DNA of 64,000 nt from Enoplosus armatus (taxonomy: Eukaryota; Chordata; Actinopteri; Centrarchiformes; Enoplosidae). How positions within the stretch are numbered: the stretch's first letter is position 1; the number at the start of each line of letters is the position of its first letter. The position numbers and the translations under genes are program-made. The stretch covers positions 2,260,001 through 2,324,000 of the forward strand of contig NC_092198.1 of assembly GCF_043641665.1 (NCBI RefSeq), given 5' to 3'. Shown here in pieces: positions 1 through 51,404 of the stretch. The notes under the pieces were generated by a model. That model searched no databases, was not told where the DNA came from, and saw only the letters and a program-made list of their open reading frames with translations.

Positions 1-928
1 CGTATGGCTTTAGATATTACAATAACAAGAGCCAGACAGGAAATTAAATCTTCATCATTGCAGTTGGGATCAAAACACCACGTCACGGTTGTCGAATTCA
101 TCCAGAATCGACCCAGAATCCGAAACCTAGCCGAATGTTTTATCAAGTTTCTACAAATTGTAATTTTTAGCTTTTGCTGGCCATTAGAAGCTCTGTGATT
201 GGATGTTTCTGAGGCAAAAACACAAAGGCTTTACATAATGTATATAATGTCTTAAAACTTTTCAACCGAAATAGAAATAATAGCAAATTCGAATATGCAA
301 AAACAATTTATTTTATTAGAAATTAAAAGAATAAAAACAGAGAAATAAATATTATATAATGAGTGTTTATTGTTCAGGCAAACGCAGAACAATAAAGTTT
401 TGAACCTGGATTTAAAGGTAGTCAAAGTCCTGGCAAGTCTTGTATCTTCTGAAAGTTTGTTCCAGGTCTGTGGTGTTAAGTAAGTAAAAGCAGCTTCTTC
501 TGAAATGCACCTGGGGAGTCATAGTTTTTATTATTGCACACACAGAGAGTTATTCATTCGCCCCCCCTCCACTTCGCAACTCTATTAATATTGTTGTTCA
601 TATTGAAACTTACTTTTTTTGCAACATTGAAAATTCCTAAAATGAAATTCAGTCCACAGGCTGAGATGTTGAGATGAATTATTCTCCTGATGTCTGGCTG
701 TGGTTGGTTTCTGCCTGGTGAGACTATATTAAAAATGAAATTACTGATGATTGTGATCCACTGCCACGCTCCTAGCTGCTGCTCTACCGTCGTAAGTTTC
801 AAATCTTGAGTTCACATCTGGCGTAGTAAGAAGATGTCTTGTCTTTGAAGCACCTCGTCCTTTCAGGAGTTAGATAGACGCTGTAAAATCCATGTTGTTG
901 GCCTTATTATGGGTCATTTATTGGCGAT
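1..928. other. Window start without recognised gene
   Basis: AT-rich sequence; the only ORFs are short and without features. Nothing assignable was seen. Confidence 0.6.
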
Positions 929-1103
929 GCTGCAGGTTACTGAAATCTTTTCAGCAGTGAATCTGTAAAACCTCTCCAGAGAAACACCTAATTGACTGAA
1001 TGAATGAAATGTTATGCTGTAGGTTACGGAGATGTTTTTAGCAGTGAGTCTGTAAAATCTCTCCAGAGAAACAACTAATTGACTGAATGAATGAAATGTC
1101 ACA
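929..1103. repeat. Two-copy tandem duplication, about 87 bp unit
   Basis: Two adjacent copies start near 931 and 1018. Both contain the phrases aggttac, agcagtga, ctctccagagaaacaa/c and taattgactgaatgaatgaaatg (last phrase quoted in part). The copies differ by scattered substitutions, so the duplication is not very recent. No coding potential was seen. Confidence 0.8.
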
Positions 1104-1219
1104 TTTGAAAATATCAGCTGAAATGTGTCCATGGTATTTGGCAGGAGTCTCTCAAGTGTCGAGATGTCATTACGATATCATAATTACACATTTCACAGAG
1201 ACAGTAAAGTTCAGAAGCA

Positions 1220-1300
1220 GGAGGCGAGCAGGTCAGGGTTCGGTGTCAAACAGCTGCTGACAGGTTCGATTCCTGCAGCAGGAACCTGACATCCAGCAGA
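1220..1300 (+). repeat. tRNA-like (SINE-like) fragment
   Basis: A perfect-looking pol III box B, GGTTCGATTCC, lies at 1263-1273, with a plausible but weak box A about 30-40 bp upstream. No cloverleaf is evident, so this is more likely a decayed tRNA-derived SINE than a tRNA gene. Confidence 0.3.
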
Positions 1301-1331
1301 ACTGAGGAATTGCTGTGTTTTGTTTTTGCAG

Positions 1332-1420
1332 ATCATGACTCTGGAGGACGGCTTCTGAAATTCAGTTTGGTATAAAGACTCTTCAGCTACATGACCAGTG
1401 CTACACCGAGCTCTGACCAG
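1332..1420 (+). other. myt1l: Putative 5' UTR exon of myt1l
   Basis: The T-rich tract ending in tttttgcag at 1331 is a good acceptor, and CAG|gtaggg at 1421 a good donor. Joined to the ATG exon at 2550 it gives a leader with a 7-codon upstream ORF (ATG at 1335) and a second ATG at 1391 that is in frame with the main ORF and would add MTSATPSSDQ. The codon TAA at 1373 closes that frame upstream. The myt1l ATG exon starts exactly at a splice acceptor, so at least one upstream exon must exist; that this is the one is inference. Confidence 0.45.
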
Positions 1421-2139
1421 GTAGGGACACTGTCACAACCAGCTGGTTCTGGTTTTGCCAGGATATATAAATCCCACTCCAATCATAGATGTGATGTGTA
1501 GCCTTTCATAAACTAGCAAAGAAATAAGACAAAAGGAACACCAACGACAGAAGGGCAAGTAAAAAACAATTGCTTCTTGTCCCAGGAATCTGGAGCCGGA
1601 TGGAGCTTTTCATAGTTAACCTGAAGTGTTTACTAATTGGAGATTTACGTATCACTAAATTAAAACAGGTTGCACCACACAAACTAGTTCTTAAGTAGAG
1701 GTTAGACTGCATGTTCACACACAGTAAGTGCAGGTGTAGCTAACTGAATCAACTGACAAAGCTAACGTTAGCTTGCTGATATGCGAACCACATAGACAGA
1801 GTGAAGAGTAAATTAAATATGGAATAAGGTCGACACATCTGACCTGACACGTGATAAAATGCTGCTTAAGAATAATGGGAACTGGGAATATTTAAAATCA
1901 TGTTTCACAAAAGTAACATAACATACCTCAAGTGACGTCAGCTAGGTTAGCATGTTTCGCCATAAACTGCATGAAACTCTGAAACAAACTTATTTCTTAA
2001 TATATACATGTACAAATAAAACAAATAATGCCTACATTTACAGAGGACTGTCAGTAAAGGATAATATATTGTTTGGCAGTTATGTTGCAGCTTGTAATGC
2101 TACAGTGGCTTCCTGTTTAACATAGTTGTTGGTGCTAGC

Positions 2140-2430
2140 TCATGGCGTGCACTTTGCTACTTGTAGAGACATTGCTAATTGTTAAGTTTCTAGCTAAATC
2201 ATTGCTAGGGTGTTAGCAGTGCTTGCTAGTGGCTGCTACTGCCCTAGCTTCAGCAGGTGGTGGCTAAGTTGTTCAAAGTGGTCGCTAAGTGCTAGTTAGT
2301 TGGTTGCTGAGTACTAATTCGTTGGTTACTAAGTGGCTAGGGTGTTATTCAGGGTTTAAAATGGTTTCCAAGGAAGCTAGTTGCTAGGTTGTTGCTAGCT
2401 GGTTATTGGGCTGTTGCGTTTCCAAGGGAT
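2140..2430. repeat. Degenerate GTTGCTAG-type tandem repeat
   Basis: Words such as ttgctagg, gttgctag, ggttgctaagt and gctagttagttg recur irregularly through this stretch. Tandem arrays of this GCTAG/GTTGC kind are familiar in fish introns. It lies in the inferred first intron of myt1l. Confidence 0.6.
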
Positions 2431-2549
2431 TTTGTAGGTGGTTGCTTTGTGCCCAGAGACACACTTAATTATGTAATGAGCAAAACCCACAACATGTTCT
2501 CTTCCTGCCATTACAGTTTCAGAGTGTTGACATGTGGTTTCCTCTTCAG

Positions 2550-43490
<40,941 letters not shown>

Positions 43491-46400
43491 CCCTGACTGA
43501 GGCCAGAATAACAAATGCAAAGCAAAAACAACAACAACAAAAAAGTCAAAAAGAGGGGAATTGGTTGTTTTTTGCTGCTGTAATCTACCATAGTTCTTTT
43601 ATTTCTTCTGCTGTTATGCTCTCAACTCCATGGGTATCTCTTTTTTTATTCTTTTGATTGTTGTTGCCTTGCTTTGAAAAACAATTACTGTTCTAAACGA
43701 ACATTCACGTTTTGTACATTTTCATATGATCTAATATAATGTGATGTACTGTTTATAGCTGCTAATGTATGCACATTCTAGTGTATATGTATGTATTTAT
43801 TTATTGTAAGCTTGAATCATTTTTTTAATTTTACTGTGATTTACATACATCGATAAACTGGGCGTCACGGGTTTAACGGGGAGCAGGGCGGCGAGCGGGA
43901 ACGTGAAGAGCAATCATTTTCAGAAGGCTGCTCTCACGAGCTGTAAAGCTGGAGGGTGTTTAACGGATGGAAATTCATTCATTTTTGTAATGTTTGAAAG
44001 TGGACCGTGTGGACACTAACATTACTGTAAATCTTTAGCTAAAATTATGAGAAGAACCGATGCTATAAGCAAGAAGATTTCAAACATCATGACACGGAAA
44101 CTTACTGGTGCAAATCCCATCATCCCCTTCGGAGTTGTTTCGTTTCAAACTGTCCTGTTCTGTCGCTTTTCTTTGTTCATGCGAAGTGCGAAGCGGAAAG
44201 ACCAACGGCTACAGAAAATGTAGGAGACAATCTGCCATTCTGAATTTCTTTTGATCATCAAACCTTGACTAGCTAATAGGACAACGTGTCAGCAATATTG
44301 GTATGATAATATTAAATCGTTTCTTTAGATATGGGATGCAATCTATATGAAAAAAGTTTGGGTATATGCAATTTCTTATGAATAAAACTAGCAAAGAGCT
44401 GATAGATCTTTTTACTAACTATAAATGTATTGCGTTTTGTATAAACCTTTTACTACAATCATGTTTTAGGAATCTGACGCGGGTGAAAGGACTTTGGTTC
44501 TGTCATGATCGACTTTGCACAGGGACACCTTTGTTTCCATGTTTTGATGTTTTTATTGTCGATTAAGAGGCACTTGGCAGGCGAAAGGATTTGTAGATAT
44601 GATTTTTCTTTCTAAAGGCTGACGGCTCCACTGGACTTACAGGGTCAAACGTCCCCATCCGTCATTGTATATTGCACTCGTCCTGTAGAAAACGTCTTTC
44701 CAATCATGCATCTTATTGTCTGAGCCACAATGGGACATGATGCCAGACGACATGATGACCAAGCAGCACTTTTGTTTTTTTATTATGTTTGATTGTTATT
44801 GAAAAGATGAATGAAAACGAGAGCCAGCGGTCGCAACGCGATGTCTGTGCACTGAATTTACCGACTGAGTATTTGATCTGAATCGGCCTTACGATGACAT
44901 TCAGTCTGATGAATCACAGTACTGATGGAATATGTTTTCTGAACACCGTCGATCATGCATGCACTTTATTGGAGTATGTCAAAGTATTATCATGTGGTAA
45001 ATGAAGCAAAAACTGTACAGCGAGTTTGTGGAAACTGTGACTTCGACGAGACTTTGTGCTGGTGATTCCTGTTTGAAAGCAACCGGGAACAAATTTCACT
45101 GAGTTGATTTGTTATTTAAAGGGAAACTCCCCCTCTGGTCCCCTGACATTGTTAACCTCCTCCACTCCAGTAGATTTTTCTTTTTTAGCATCAAATACAT
45201 TTTAAAAGACAAACCAAAAACAGGAAGCTGAACCACACTAACAAACCTCCGTGTTACCTTTGGGGTAGCATCGGAAATGCTCCAATTTGAAGCACCTAAA
45301 CCATAATGCTGCAAATGAGAATTTGAAAACCTAAATCCATCGTTGCATTGGTCGATATGAGAGAAACGTGAGAGACAGCTTCATACAACCTGTAGATAGT
45401 TGCTAAATGGGAGGAGTTATTTCTGGCATCCAGGGTTTCGTAAAAAATGAATGGACATGAAACATCCAGTTGAATTATCAATGCAAAAGATGAACAACTA
45501 TGTTTGAAAATATCTGATTCTTTGATAAAAAGTCAAAGCCTTTGTGCATAAAAGCTGGAGGGTAGAAGTTAACTGCAACTCCCATGATGCATTTTGCGTA
45601 GACGCAGCCAATCACAGAACGTGGAGTGGAAACTATAGATTCTGCTTTTTAAAATGCTGCAACTTAGATTGATTCACTTTCGAGTTCTGGTTCAATTCTT
45701 GGTGAGTTAGGCAGCCGTGACACTGTGCTCAAAAACATGATTTCTCATGAATGAAATGGAAAACAACGTTTTAACATTGTGTTACGTTACATTATCCAGG
45801 AGCATCCTGTGACTGTAAGTCGAGGAAATCATTCAAATAAAATTCAGAAATGGGAATTTACAGTTGGGGAGAAATACTACTTGATAGTTAAAGTTTTGCA
45901 AGTCTTCATACCACAATGCGTGGAACTCATTGGGGTCATTTTCATGTAAAGTAACACGAGGCCAGGGATTGCTGTAGCGCTGTGTCAGCAGAGATGGCTA
46001 GATACCATTAGGGGGAAAATATTTCATTTCCTAATTTGGATGAAGTGACTATTTAAATTGAAGGAAACTTTCCAAATATATGAAACCAATATCTCCAGTG
46101 AAGTGTTGTAACAAGCAGATCAGCACATGTTCTAATGTAAAGACATTTCACTGGAAAATCAAGAGTTAACCATCTACAACTTACACAAAATCGGTGGCTC
46201 TGAGGGACTGACCCCGGACACGTGACATTTCATATTTTTTATACTCCGCTAGCACTCTAGTTTTCTACAGGAAAGCAAAACAAACGCCAAACTGCTAACA
46301 GGGGGAGTTTTCCTTTAAAGATGGTTCTTCTTTGGACTTTTGCTGCAAAGCCTCATTCCCTGACTTCACATCTCTGTCCAAAGCTTTGTGTCTGCAGCTT

Positions 46401-46925
46401 CCTGCCAGTAAACTACTGCATTAGATAGACTGACAGCTTGTACTTTTTATTTAGTCAGTTATTCTTACTGATAACAAAGGAAATGGGAGTTAAAGCACAA
46501 TTCTGCCACTTAAAGACAGTCAATAGACTAGATATTGTAATATCAGATGTAAAAGCTAAACTGTAACTATTTACATAGAGAATCTCAACACTAACACGTG
46601 ACATGCTAGAATGCAAAAGAAATCCATATGAATATTTGTGAAATCATCAGTTTATGAAAATGTTAGTTTCTTTTCAGCAGTGCATTGAAAAGGGGTTTTT
46701 ATACAACATTCATTTTCTCCTTTTACCCCTTCTTCTCTGTTACTCGCAAACGTTCAACAGCAGTTTTCTTACCACATGGCATGGGTTTTGTTGGTACTTT
46801 TGCTGTATGTTTAAGGTCACGAGTTGCTACGTGATATTTTAATTTGACTTGTGAAGTTTGTACAATTTTTATCATGCTGGTGTTGGCATCTCTTGCTCTG
46901 AATAAATCTTGTGTTGCAACACTGG
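43491..46925 (+). other. myt1l: myt1l 3' UTR
   Basis: About 3.4 kb of AT-rich sequence without splice-flanked ORFs. AATAAA at 46901-46906 is followed within 30 bp by the likely cleavage region. Earlier AATAAA hexamers (for example near 44381 and 45837) could give shorter forms. The extent is inferred from the signal. Confidence 0.6.
46901..46906 (+). terminator. myt1l: Polyadenylation signal, probable distal myt1l
   Basis: Canonical AATAAA preceded by T-rich sequence and followed by tcttgtgttgcaacac, with a T/G-rich start. Confidence 0.55.
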
Positions 46926-47188
46926 TTACGACCTGTTCTTGGTTTGAATCGAAAGCTGCTGATCAGGAAAGTTAATAACAGTAATGTGGAATACGACATC
47001 ATTAACCTCTGTGAAGTATTCCCACATGACATTGGATTTGTTGATATTTTACCTGATGAAGGTCTGAGGTTAGTATCAAAGGGAAAATGATGAAGAATCG
47101 TCCTTTTCATTACCATATTATTGTTTTATTACTACTGACGCATGAACATTTTAATGTTGTACCTGCTCAGGGGGGAGCTTATTCTCAC

Positions 47189-47191
<3 letters not shown>

Positions 47192-47235
<44 letters not shown>
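47192..47235. repeat. (TA)n microsatellite
   Basis: Pure TA tract of 44 bp between myt1l and e2f6. Confidence 0.97.
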
Positions 47236-47236
<1 letters not shown>

Positions 47237-47394
47237 TGTTGGTAACTCAATCTATAACAGTGCATTTTTCACATTCCCTCGTTTAACTCTTTCACAATCT
47301 GAGGAAGTTTACACCATCAGATCATAACTTTAGAACATTTTCTATTTTTTTCATTTGGTTTTCATTGTTTGACACAATATTCAATACATAATTT

Positions 47395-47595
47395 ATCAGA
47401 TTTAATTTTAATACAAACAAAAAGTAATGTAATGGGTGAACACGATGTACATAGATGTAGTAGAGTAAAATGTACATTTCCCTCCCAGATGTAGTGAAGT
47501 AGAAGTATAAAGAAGCATCACATAGAAAAACGTATGTCAAGTAAAAGTACCTCAAAATCATGTTAAAAGTACAGCACCTGAGTAAATATTTCAGT
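47395..47595. repeat. High-copy fish repeat (tagtagagtaaaatgtacat type)
   Basis: The phrases agatgtagtgaagtagaagt, ataaagaagcatcac and aagtaaaagtacctcaaaat, then aaaagtacagcacctgagtaaat, match a very abundant teleost dispersed repeat as I remember it. Its ends lie only about 100 bp upstream of the putative e2f6 promoter. Confidence 0.65.
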
Positions 47596-47699
47596 GTCTT
47601 TCAGTCAGTTATTCTCATGTCAAAATGATTATAATTACATTTATGAATATGTTAACGTGTTTAATAACCACGAAAACCAAACAGTAACAGCTAAATCTG

Positions 47700-47976
47700 C
47701 AAACCTCAATGTGGACGGTAGAGGGCGCAGAATTGGCGCCAACGAGCCCTCTGCTCAAGTTCCCTCCTTTGTTGTATTTCCGGGTTAAAAACACACCCCT
47801 TCCGGTCAAAAAAAAAACAAAACAAAACAAAAAAACAACAACCGTGAAACAGGACATAAACAAAACCGGGACAGTCCTCTCGTGGCGGTTGTTTCTGGAC
47901 GCGGCGGTTATAAGCGGGGCTCGGATGTGCCGTTAGCCCGGGCTGGTTCGGTCTGGGTGCCGGGGGGACGGTTAGC
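47700..47976 (+). promoter_or_regulatory. e2f6: e2f6 promoter region and 5' UTR
   Basis: GC content rises sharply. The perfect palindrome TTGGCGCCAA at 47733-47742 fits the E2F consensus (TTSGCGCSAA). ETS-like cores TTTCCGGG (47777-47784) and CTTCCGG (47798-47804) follow. No TATA box at a fixed distance is evident. A four-codon uORF (ATG TGC CGT TAG, 47925-47936) lies in the likely leader. The main ATG context, A at -3 and G at +4, is strong. Confidence 0.55.
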
Positions 47977-48099
47977 ATGGTGAAGTGTGTTGTCTCTGGG
48001 TGTCCGAACCGCGTGCTGAACGTTAACGTTAAACGGGGGATTTTCAACCGACCACCGAAGAGGTTCTTCAACTTCCCCAAAGACCCAACGCGGGTCAAG
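47977..48099 (+). CDS. e2f6: e2f6 coding exon 1 (THAP, N-terminal half)
   Basis: Encodes [13 protein letters not shown] and [14 protein letters not shown], the first two Cys and the FPKD motif of THAP zinc fingers. Donor CAAG|gtacga, phase 0. Confidence 0.94.
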
Positions 48100-51000
48100 G
48101 TACGAACATATGAGTTTAACCAAAAGTAAGACGCGGGAAGCTCTAACGTTATTTATCCTTCTTCCTGACGGCTAACGTCCTGCTAGCATACTCTGTTAGC
48201 TAACCTAGCTTAACTGTGTTAAAGACCATTCACATTACTGGCACGTTTTGGCCGCTAGCTAACCAATACATCACTAATAATCACTTTTCATCATTTGTTA
48301 GACTGACTTGCTAATTTCCAGGTAGCCGATGGTTTCAGTTAATTTCTACTGAAAACAGTTTAAAGAGACGTGAACATCACAGTCACTTGACAGCTAAGCT
48401 AGTTAGAGTTGGTTAAAGTTATGTTAGAGTTAGCTAGTTAACTGAATGGGAGGTAAGTTACCAGCAGGGGCTGTTAGTGAGTTGGGGAGCCAGTGTTTTT
48501 TATTATTATTATTATTACTACTCTGGTTGTGTTCAATGCCTCAAATCGTTGTAACATTAAAAGCCTCATGATGCCTCACCTGCACTTCACTCTGAATGTT
48601 GTCTGACGATTAAACCTCGAAACAAACAGTAAGAACTAATATTTGGCTCTTTCTTAAATCAGAAATGTGTGAGCCTGTCGAGTCTCTCGTCCCTCGTGAC
48701 AGTAATGCGGTGTTTTATTGTCTTTTTAAAGTTTTGATCCAAACAACAAAGCCAACCAAAACAAAAACAACATGAACGCTAAAACACAGAAATCTGACAA
48801 ACAATCGTGCAACTTTGAAAGTGTTTCTGTCCACAGGCTGAAGTGTGTTTACCAGGTTTACAGTTAGAGAAGAGTCCATGTAAATGACATTTTATCCAGA
48901 ACTTCTGATCGCTCTAAATTATTAATAATAATAATAATAAATGAACTGGGGCTGAGTACAGTAACGCAGTCTCTCTGTTCAGGTATGGCTGGCGGCGCTG
49001 AGAGAGACGGACAAGCAGGACTCAACAGAGCAGCATTTAATTTGTGAAGACCACTTCCTGCCGGAGGACATCTCCACCAATGGGGTCAAAAGTGACGCCA
49101 TTCCCATCATGCCCCCCTACCTGGACGGGCCCATGGGCATGATTAGCCCTTGGGGGGCAGAGTCATCCGAGGAAGAGGATCAGTGGGCCACTGGTGGTGG
49201 TGGTGGTGATGACAATGACGAAGATGCTTGTGAAGGTGAAGAGGATTGTCCTGCTTATGTGGAGCCTCCTGCACCAGAACCCCCTGCAGTGGATCCACCA
49301 CAGCAGGTCAGGAGACTGTTATTCTATCATTATCATCATCATCATCATCAAACATCTCTGTGTTCTTATTCATACGTATCAGAAAGGAGGTCCCAGTCAG
49401 GTTTCTTGTCTGGAACCAAATAAAAGTCACTTCATGTTGATTATCTGCTGATACAGAGTTTCTCCTGTCAGTCCTCTCTGTAACTCTGAACTACTTTAAT
49501 TAATATTTATTGATATAAAGTCTGTCAGTTCATTCAAATATCCAACTACAATAAACTTAAGCAACTCCAGAGATTAAGGCTGTGGACATAACTGAGTGTC
49601 AGAAGTTCATCTCTATTAGATGTAAGCAGAGCAGCTTTAACCTGCTCTGTTTTCACTTTCTCGATTCCAGGATCCAGGTTCCAAGAAGACTTCAGGGGCC
49701 AAGACGAGGTACACAACCTCTCTGCTGTATTTTACATGAGCTGGACGGAAATCCCACATTTAACTGTATTATATTTACAATATGTTCACGTCTCTTTCTT
49801 TCCACAGCGTCAGCCTGCAGCAGAAGACAGAGATGATCCAGAGCAAGAGAGCCAACAGACAGGGTGAGTGTTTCTGTTTTGACATGAACATGTATCTTAG
49901 ATGTACAAAGAAATATTCTTCCAGCTGTAACTGTGGCTGTCGTCTTGTATTCAGACGTGTCCCTGGGGGTGCTGACGCAGCGTTTCCTGGAACTGTTACT
50001 GGCGTCTCCGGACGGCTCGCTGGACCTCAGGCAGGCCACCGTTTGCCTGAAGACTCGCCGGCGACGAGTCTACGACATCACCAACATCCTGGAAGGAATC
50101 AGCCTCATCGAGAAGGAGTCGGCCAACAAGTTCAAGTGGATGTGAGTGAACGGATGAAAAGATGCAGGAGGTCAAGAATGAACGTTTAAGCTTTGTAGTA
50201 AACCTGCTCTCTGACTGTCGTCTGTCCAGAGGGAGGTGTGAGATCTCCAGCTTTCTGTGGAAGAACCAGCAGAAGTTCCAGAGAGAGTTGGAGAACCTGA
50301 AGCTGGTGGAGGACACGCTGGACACCCTCATCAAAAGCTGCGCTCAGCAGCTCTTCGACATGACCGACGACCTGGAGAACGCTGCATATCCTTTCACATC
50401 AGCCGGAGCTCAGAGGAGCAGCAGCACTGATGCTAACTGACGTCTTTAGAATAGAGTTCCATCCATAATATGCCAACGATGTGTTTACAGCTTGTTTCGT
50501 TGCCCAACAATATTAGACAGTGTTTAATGGCACGTGTGACATGATGCACTAAGGCAGACAAGCAAGCAACCACCTGTCGTAAACTGTCTTTAACCTTCCT
50601 GCACGTCGGCCTATTTGACCTACGAGGACATCAGTCAGCTCAGAGCTTTCCAGGAGCAGACGGTGATCGTCGTCAAAGCTCCGGAGGAAACCAAACTGGA
50701 GGTTCCTGCACCCACAGAGGTAAAGAACCAGACACGGGACCGTTTTCAGGATCGATCGAGAAGAGAAGAGAAACAAACGATCCTGTATGTGTTTTTGAAT
50801 AAAATGTATTATGTTTTTCAAAACTTAATGAGCATTTAAAATGAGGATTTTATTGACTTTGTAAAGATGAACGACACTTCTTGTTACTTTACAAGAAAAT
50901 GTATTCATCAGACCAAAATAATTAAATATTTAGATTTTTTATAGGATTAGAATATGGACATTTGTGATGTTACAGATCTCAGTCCATGTAGATTTTTCTC

Positions 51001-51404
51001 CTGTAGCTGATACGTTCAGGAGATGGACGAGATGAAATCATTAGGTTGACTCAGGTTGTGTGTGTGTGTGTGTGTGTGTGTGGATGCAGGACAGCATCCA
51101 GGTCCACCTGAAGGGGGGGAGGGGTCCCATCATGGTGCTGACCTGTGACGTCGGGACAGGAGACGTGGCTGCAGAGAAGAGCGGCCGCTTCGTGACGCTG
51201 GAGGAAAGCCGGATAAAGACGGCAGCGCTGCACACAGGTAACGAGAAAACACATGAACATACAGACTGAAGCTGATTCACGTCCTCACGCCACTTTATTT
51301 GTCCTCAGTATTGTGAATTGTGTTTAATGTGTATTGTTGTCTTTCATTGTGGTGCTGTTGTTGCAGAGTCCTCGAGTCCGCAGAGTGCCGTGCAGAGTGC
51401 ATAG
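47977..51404 (+). CDS. e2f6: THAP domain-containing transcription factor E2F6, nine coding exons
   Basis: E2F6 binds E2F sites with a DP partner and represses through Polycomb-type complexes, lacking an activation/pRB-binding tail. Join: 47977-48099, 48983-49306, 49671-49708, 49808-49863, 49955-50141, 50230-50385, 50605-50719, 51090-51237, 51367-51404; 1185 nt, 394 aa. Residues 1-90 form a THAP domain: zinc ligands C4, C9, C62, H65, plus W43, F66 and P82. Acidic/Gly-rich linker 97-149. E2F winged helix at about 182-244 with RRRVYDITN at 216-224. Leu-rich dimerisation segment 250-293 with CAQQLF as in human E2F6, then marked box 297-365. The C-terminus is short. Human E2F6 (about 281 aa) lacks the THAP part; the fusion is known from fish. 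The gene sits head-to-tail 4.5 kb after the myt1l stop codon. Confidence 0.95.
48100..48982 (+). other. e2f6 intron 1
   Basis: 883 bp, AT-rich, with short ATT and AAT runs near 48500 and 48925. Nothing else was seen. Confidence 0.85.
48983..49306 (+). CDS. e2f6: e2f6 coding exon 2 (THAP C-terminal half, acidic linker)
   Basis: Encodes [29 protein letters not shown] and AIPIMPP, completing C-x2-H and the Pro of THAP, then an acidic Gly-run linker ([11 protein letters not shown]). Acceptor tgttcag, donor CAGCAG|gtcagg, phase 0. Confidence 0.94.
49307..49670 (+). other. e2f6 intron 2
   Basis: 364 bp with an ATC repeat at 49328-49348; nothing else was seen. Confidence 0.85.
49671..49708 (+). 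CDS. e2f6: e2f6 coding exon 3 (38 bp)
   Basis: Encodes [12 protein letters not shown] plus two bases. Acceptor gattccag, donor CGAG|gtacac, phase 2. Assigned from phase and splice sites; this linker is not conserved, so it is less certain than its neighbours. Confidence 0.8.
49808..49863 (+). CDS. e2f6: e2f6 coding exon 4
   Basis: Encodes [19 protein letters not shown] plus one base, a basic stretch before the winged helix. Acceptor ttccacag, donor CAGG|gtgagt, phase 1. Confidence 0.85.
49955..50141 (+). CDS. e2f6: e2f6 coding exon 5 (E2F DNA-binding domain)
   Basis: Encodes [40 protein letters not shown] and [20 protein letters not shown]. The RRRVYDITN recognition helix is intact. Donor GGAT|gtgagt, phase 2. 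Confidence 0.96.
50230..50385 (+). CDS. e2f6: e2f6 coding exon 6 (dimerisation segment)
   Basis: Encodes [40 protein letters not shown] and [11 protein letters not shown]. It ends GCTGC before ATATCCTTT, a canonical U12 AT-AC donor; no GT donor fits the reading phase. Confidence 0.94.
50386..50604 (+). other. e2f6 intron 6, minor-class (U12, AT-AC)
   Basis: 219 bp. Donor ATATCCTTTC, branch-site-like TCTTTAACC at 50588-50596 with its A 11 nt from the end, and terminal CAC. Excision restores ...[16 protein letters not shown], colinear without gaps with the human DDKENERLAYVTYQDI. Confidence 0.9.
50605..50719 (+). CDS. e2f6: e2f6 coding exon 7 (marked box, first part)
   Basis: Encodes [20 protein letters not shown] and [18 protein letters not shown], matching the E2F marked-box core AVKAPAETRLDVPAP. 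Donor AGAG|gtaaag, phase 0. Confidence 0.96.
50720..51089 (+). other. e2f6 intron 7
   Basis: 370 bp, AT-rich, ending in a TG tract (51057-51082) immediately before the acceptor gatgcag. Confidence 0.88.
51057..51082. repeat. (TG)n tract at the exon 8 acceptor
   Basis: Thirteen TG units ending 7 bp before the AG. It replaces the usual polypyrimidine tract. Confidence 0.95.
51090..51237 (+). CDS. e2f6: e2f6 coding exon 8 (marked box, second part)
   Basis: Encodes [40 protein letters not shown] and RIKTAALHT. Aligns with DSITVHIRSTNGPIDVYLCE of human E2F6. Donor CACAG|gtaacg, phase 1. Confidence 0.92.
51367..51404 (+). CDS. e2f6: e2f6 coding exon 9 (stop codon)
   Basis: Encodes [12 protein letters not shown] and TAG at 51402-51404. 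Acceptor gttgcag. The Ser-rich tail is poorly conserved, but the phase is right. Confidence 0.85.

Noticed and set aside
1220..1300. A tRNA gene at the box B near 1263
   Set aside because: No acceptor-stem or anticodon pairing could be drawn; a SINE-like relic is more likely.
47706..48098. 130-codon minus-strand frame over the e2f6 promoter and exon 1
   Set aside because: Antisense shadow of exon 1 and GC-rich leader sequence.
50386..50440. Reading on from e2f6 exon 6 to the stop at 50440 (…AYPFTSAG)
   Set aside because: It would truncate the marked box, which continues intact at 50605 with matching phase after AT-AC splicing.
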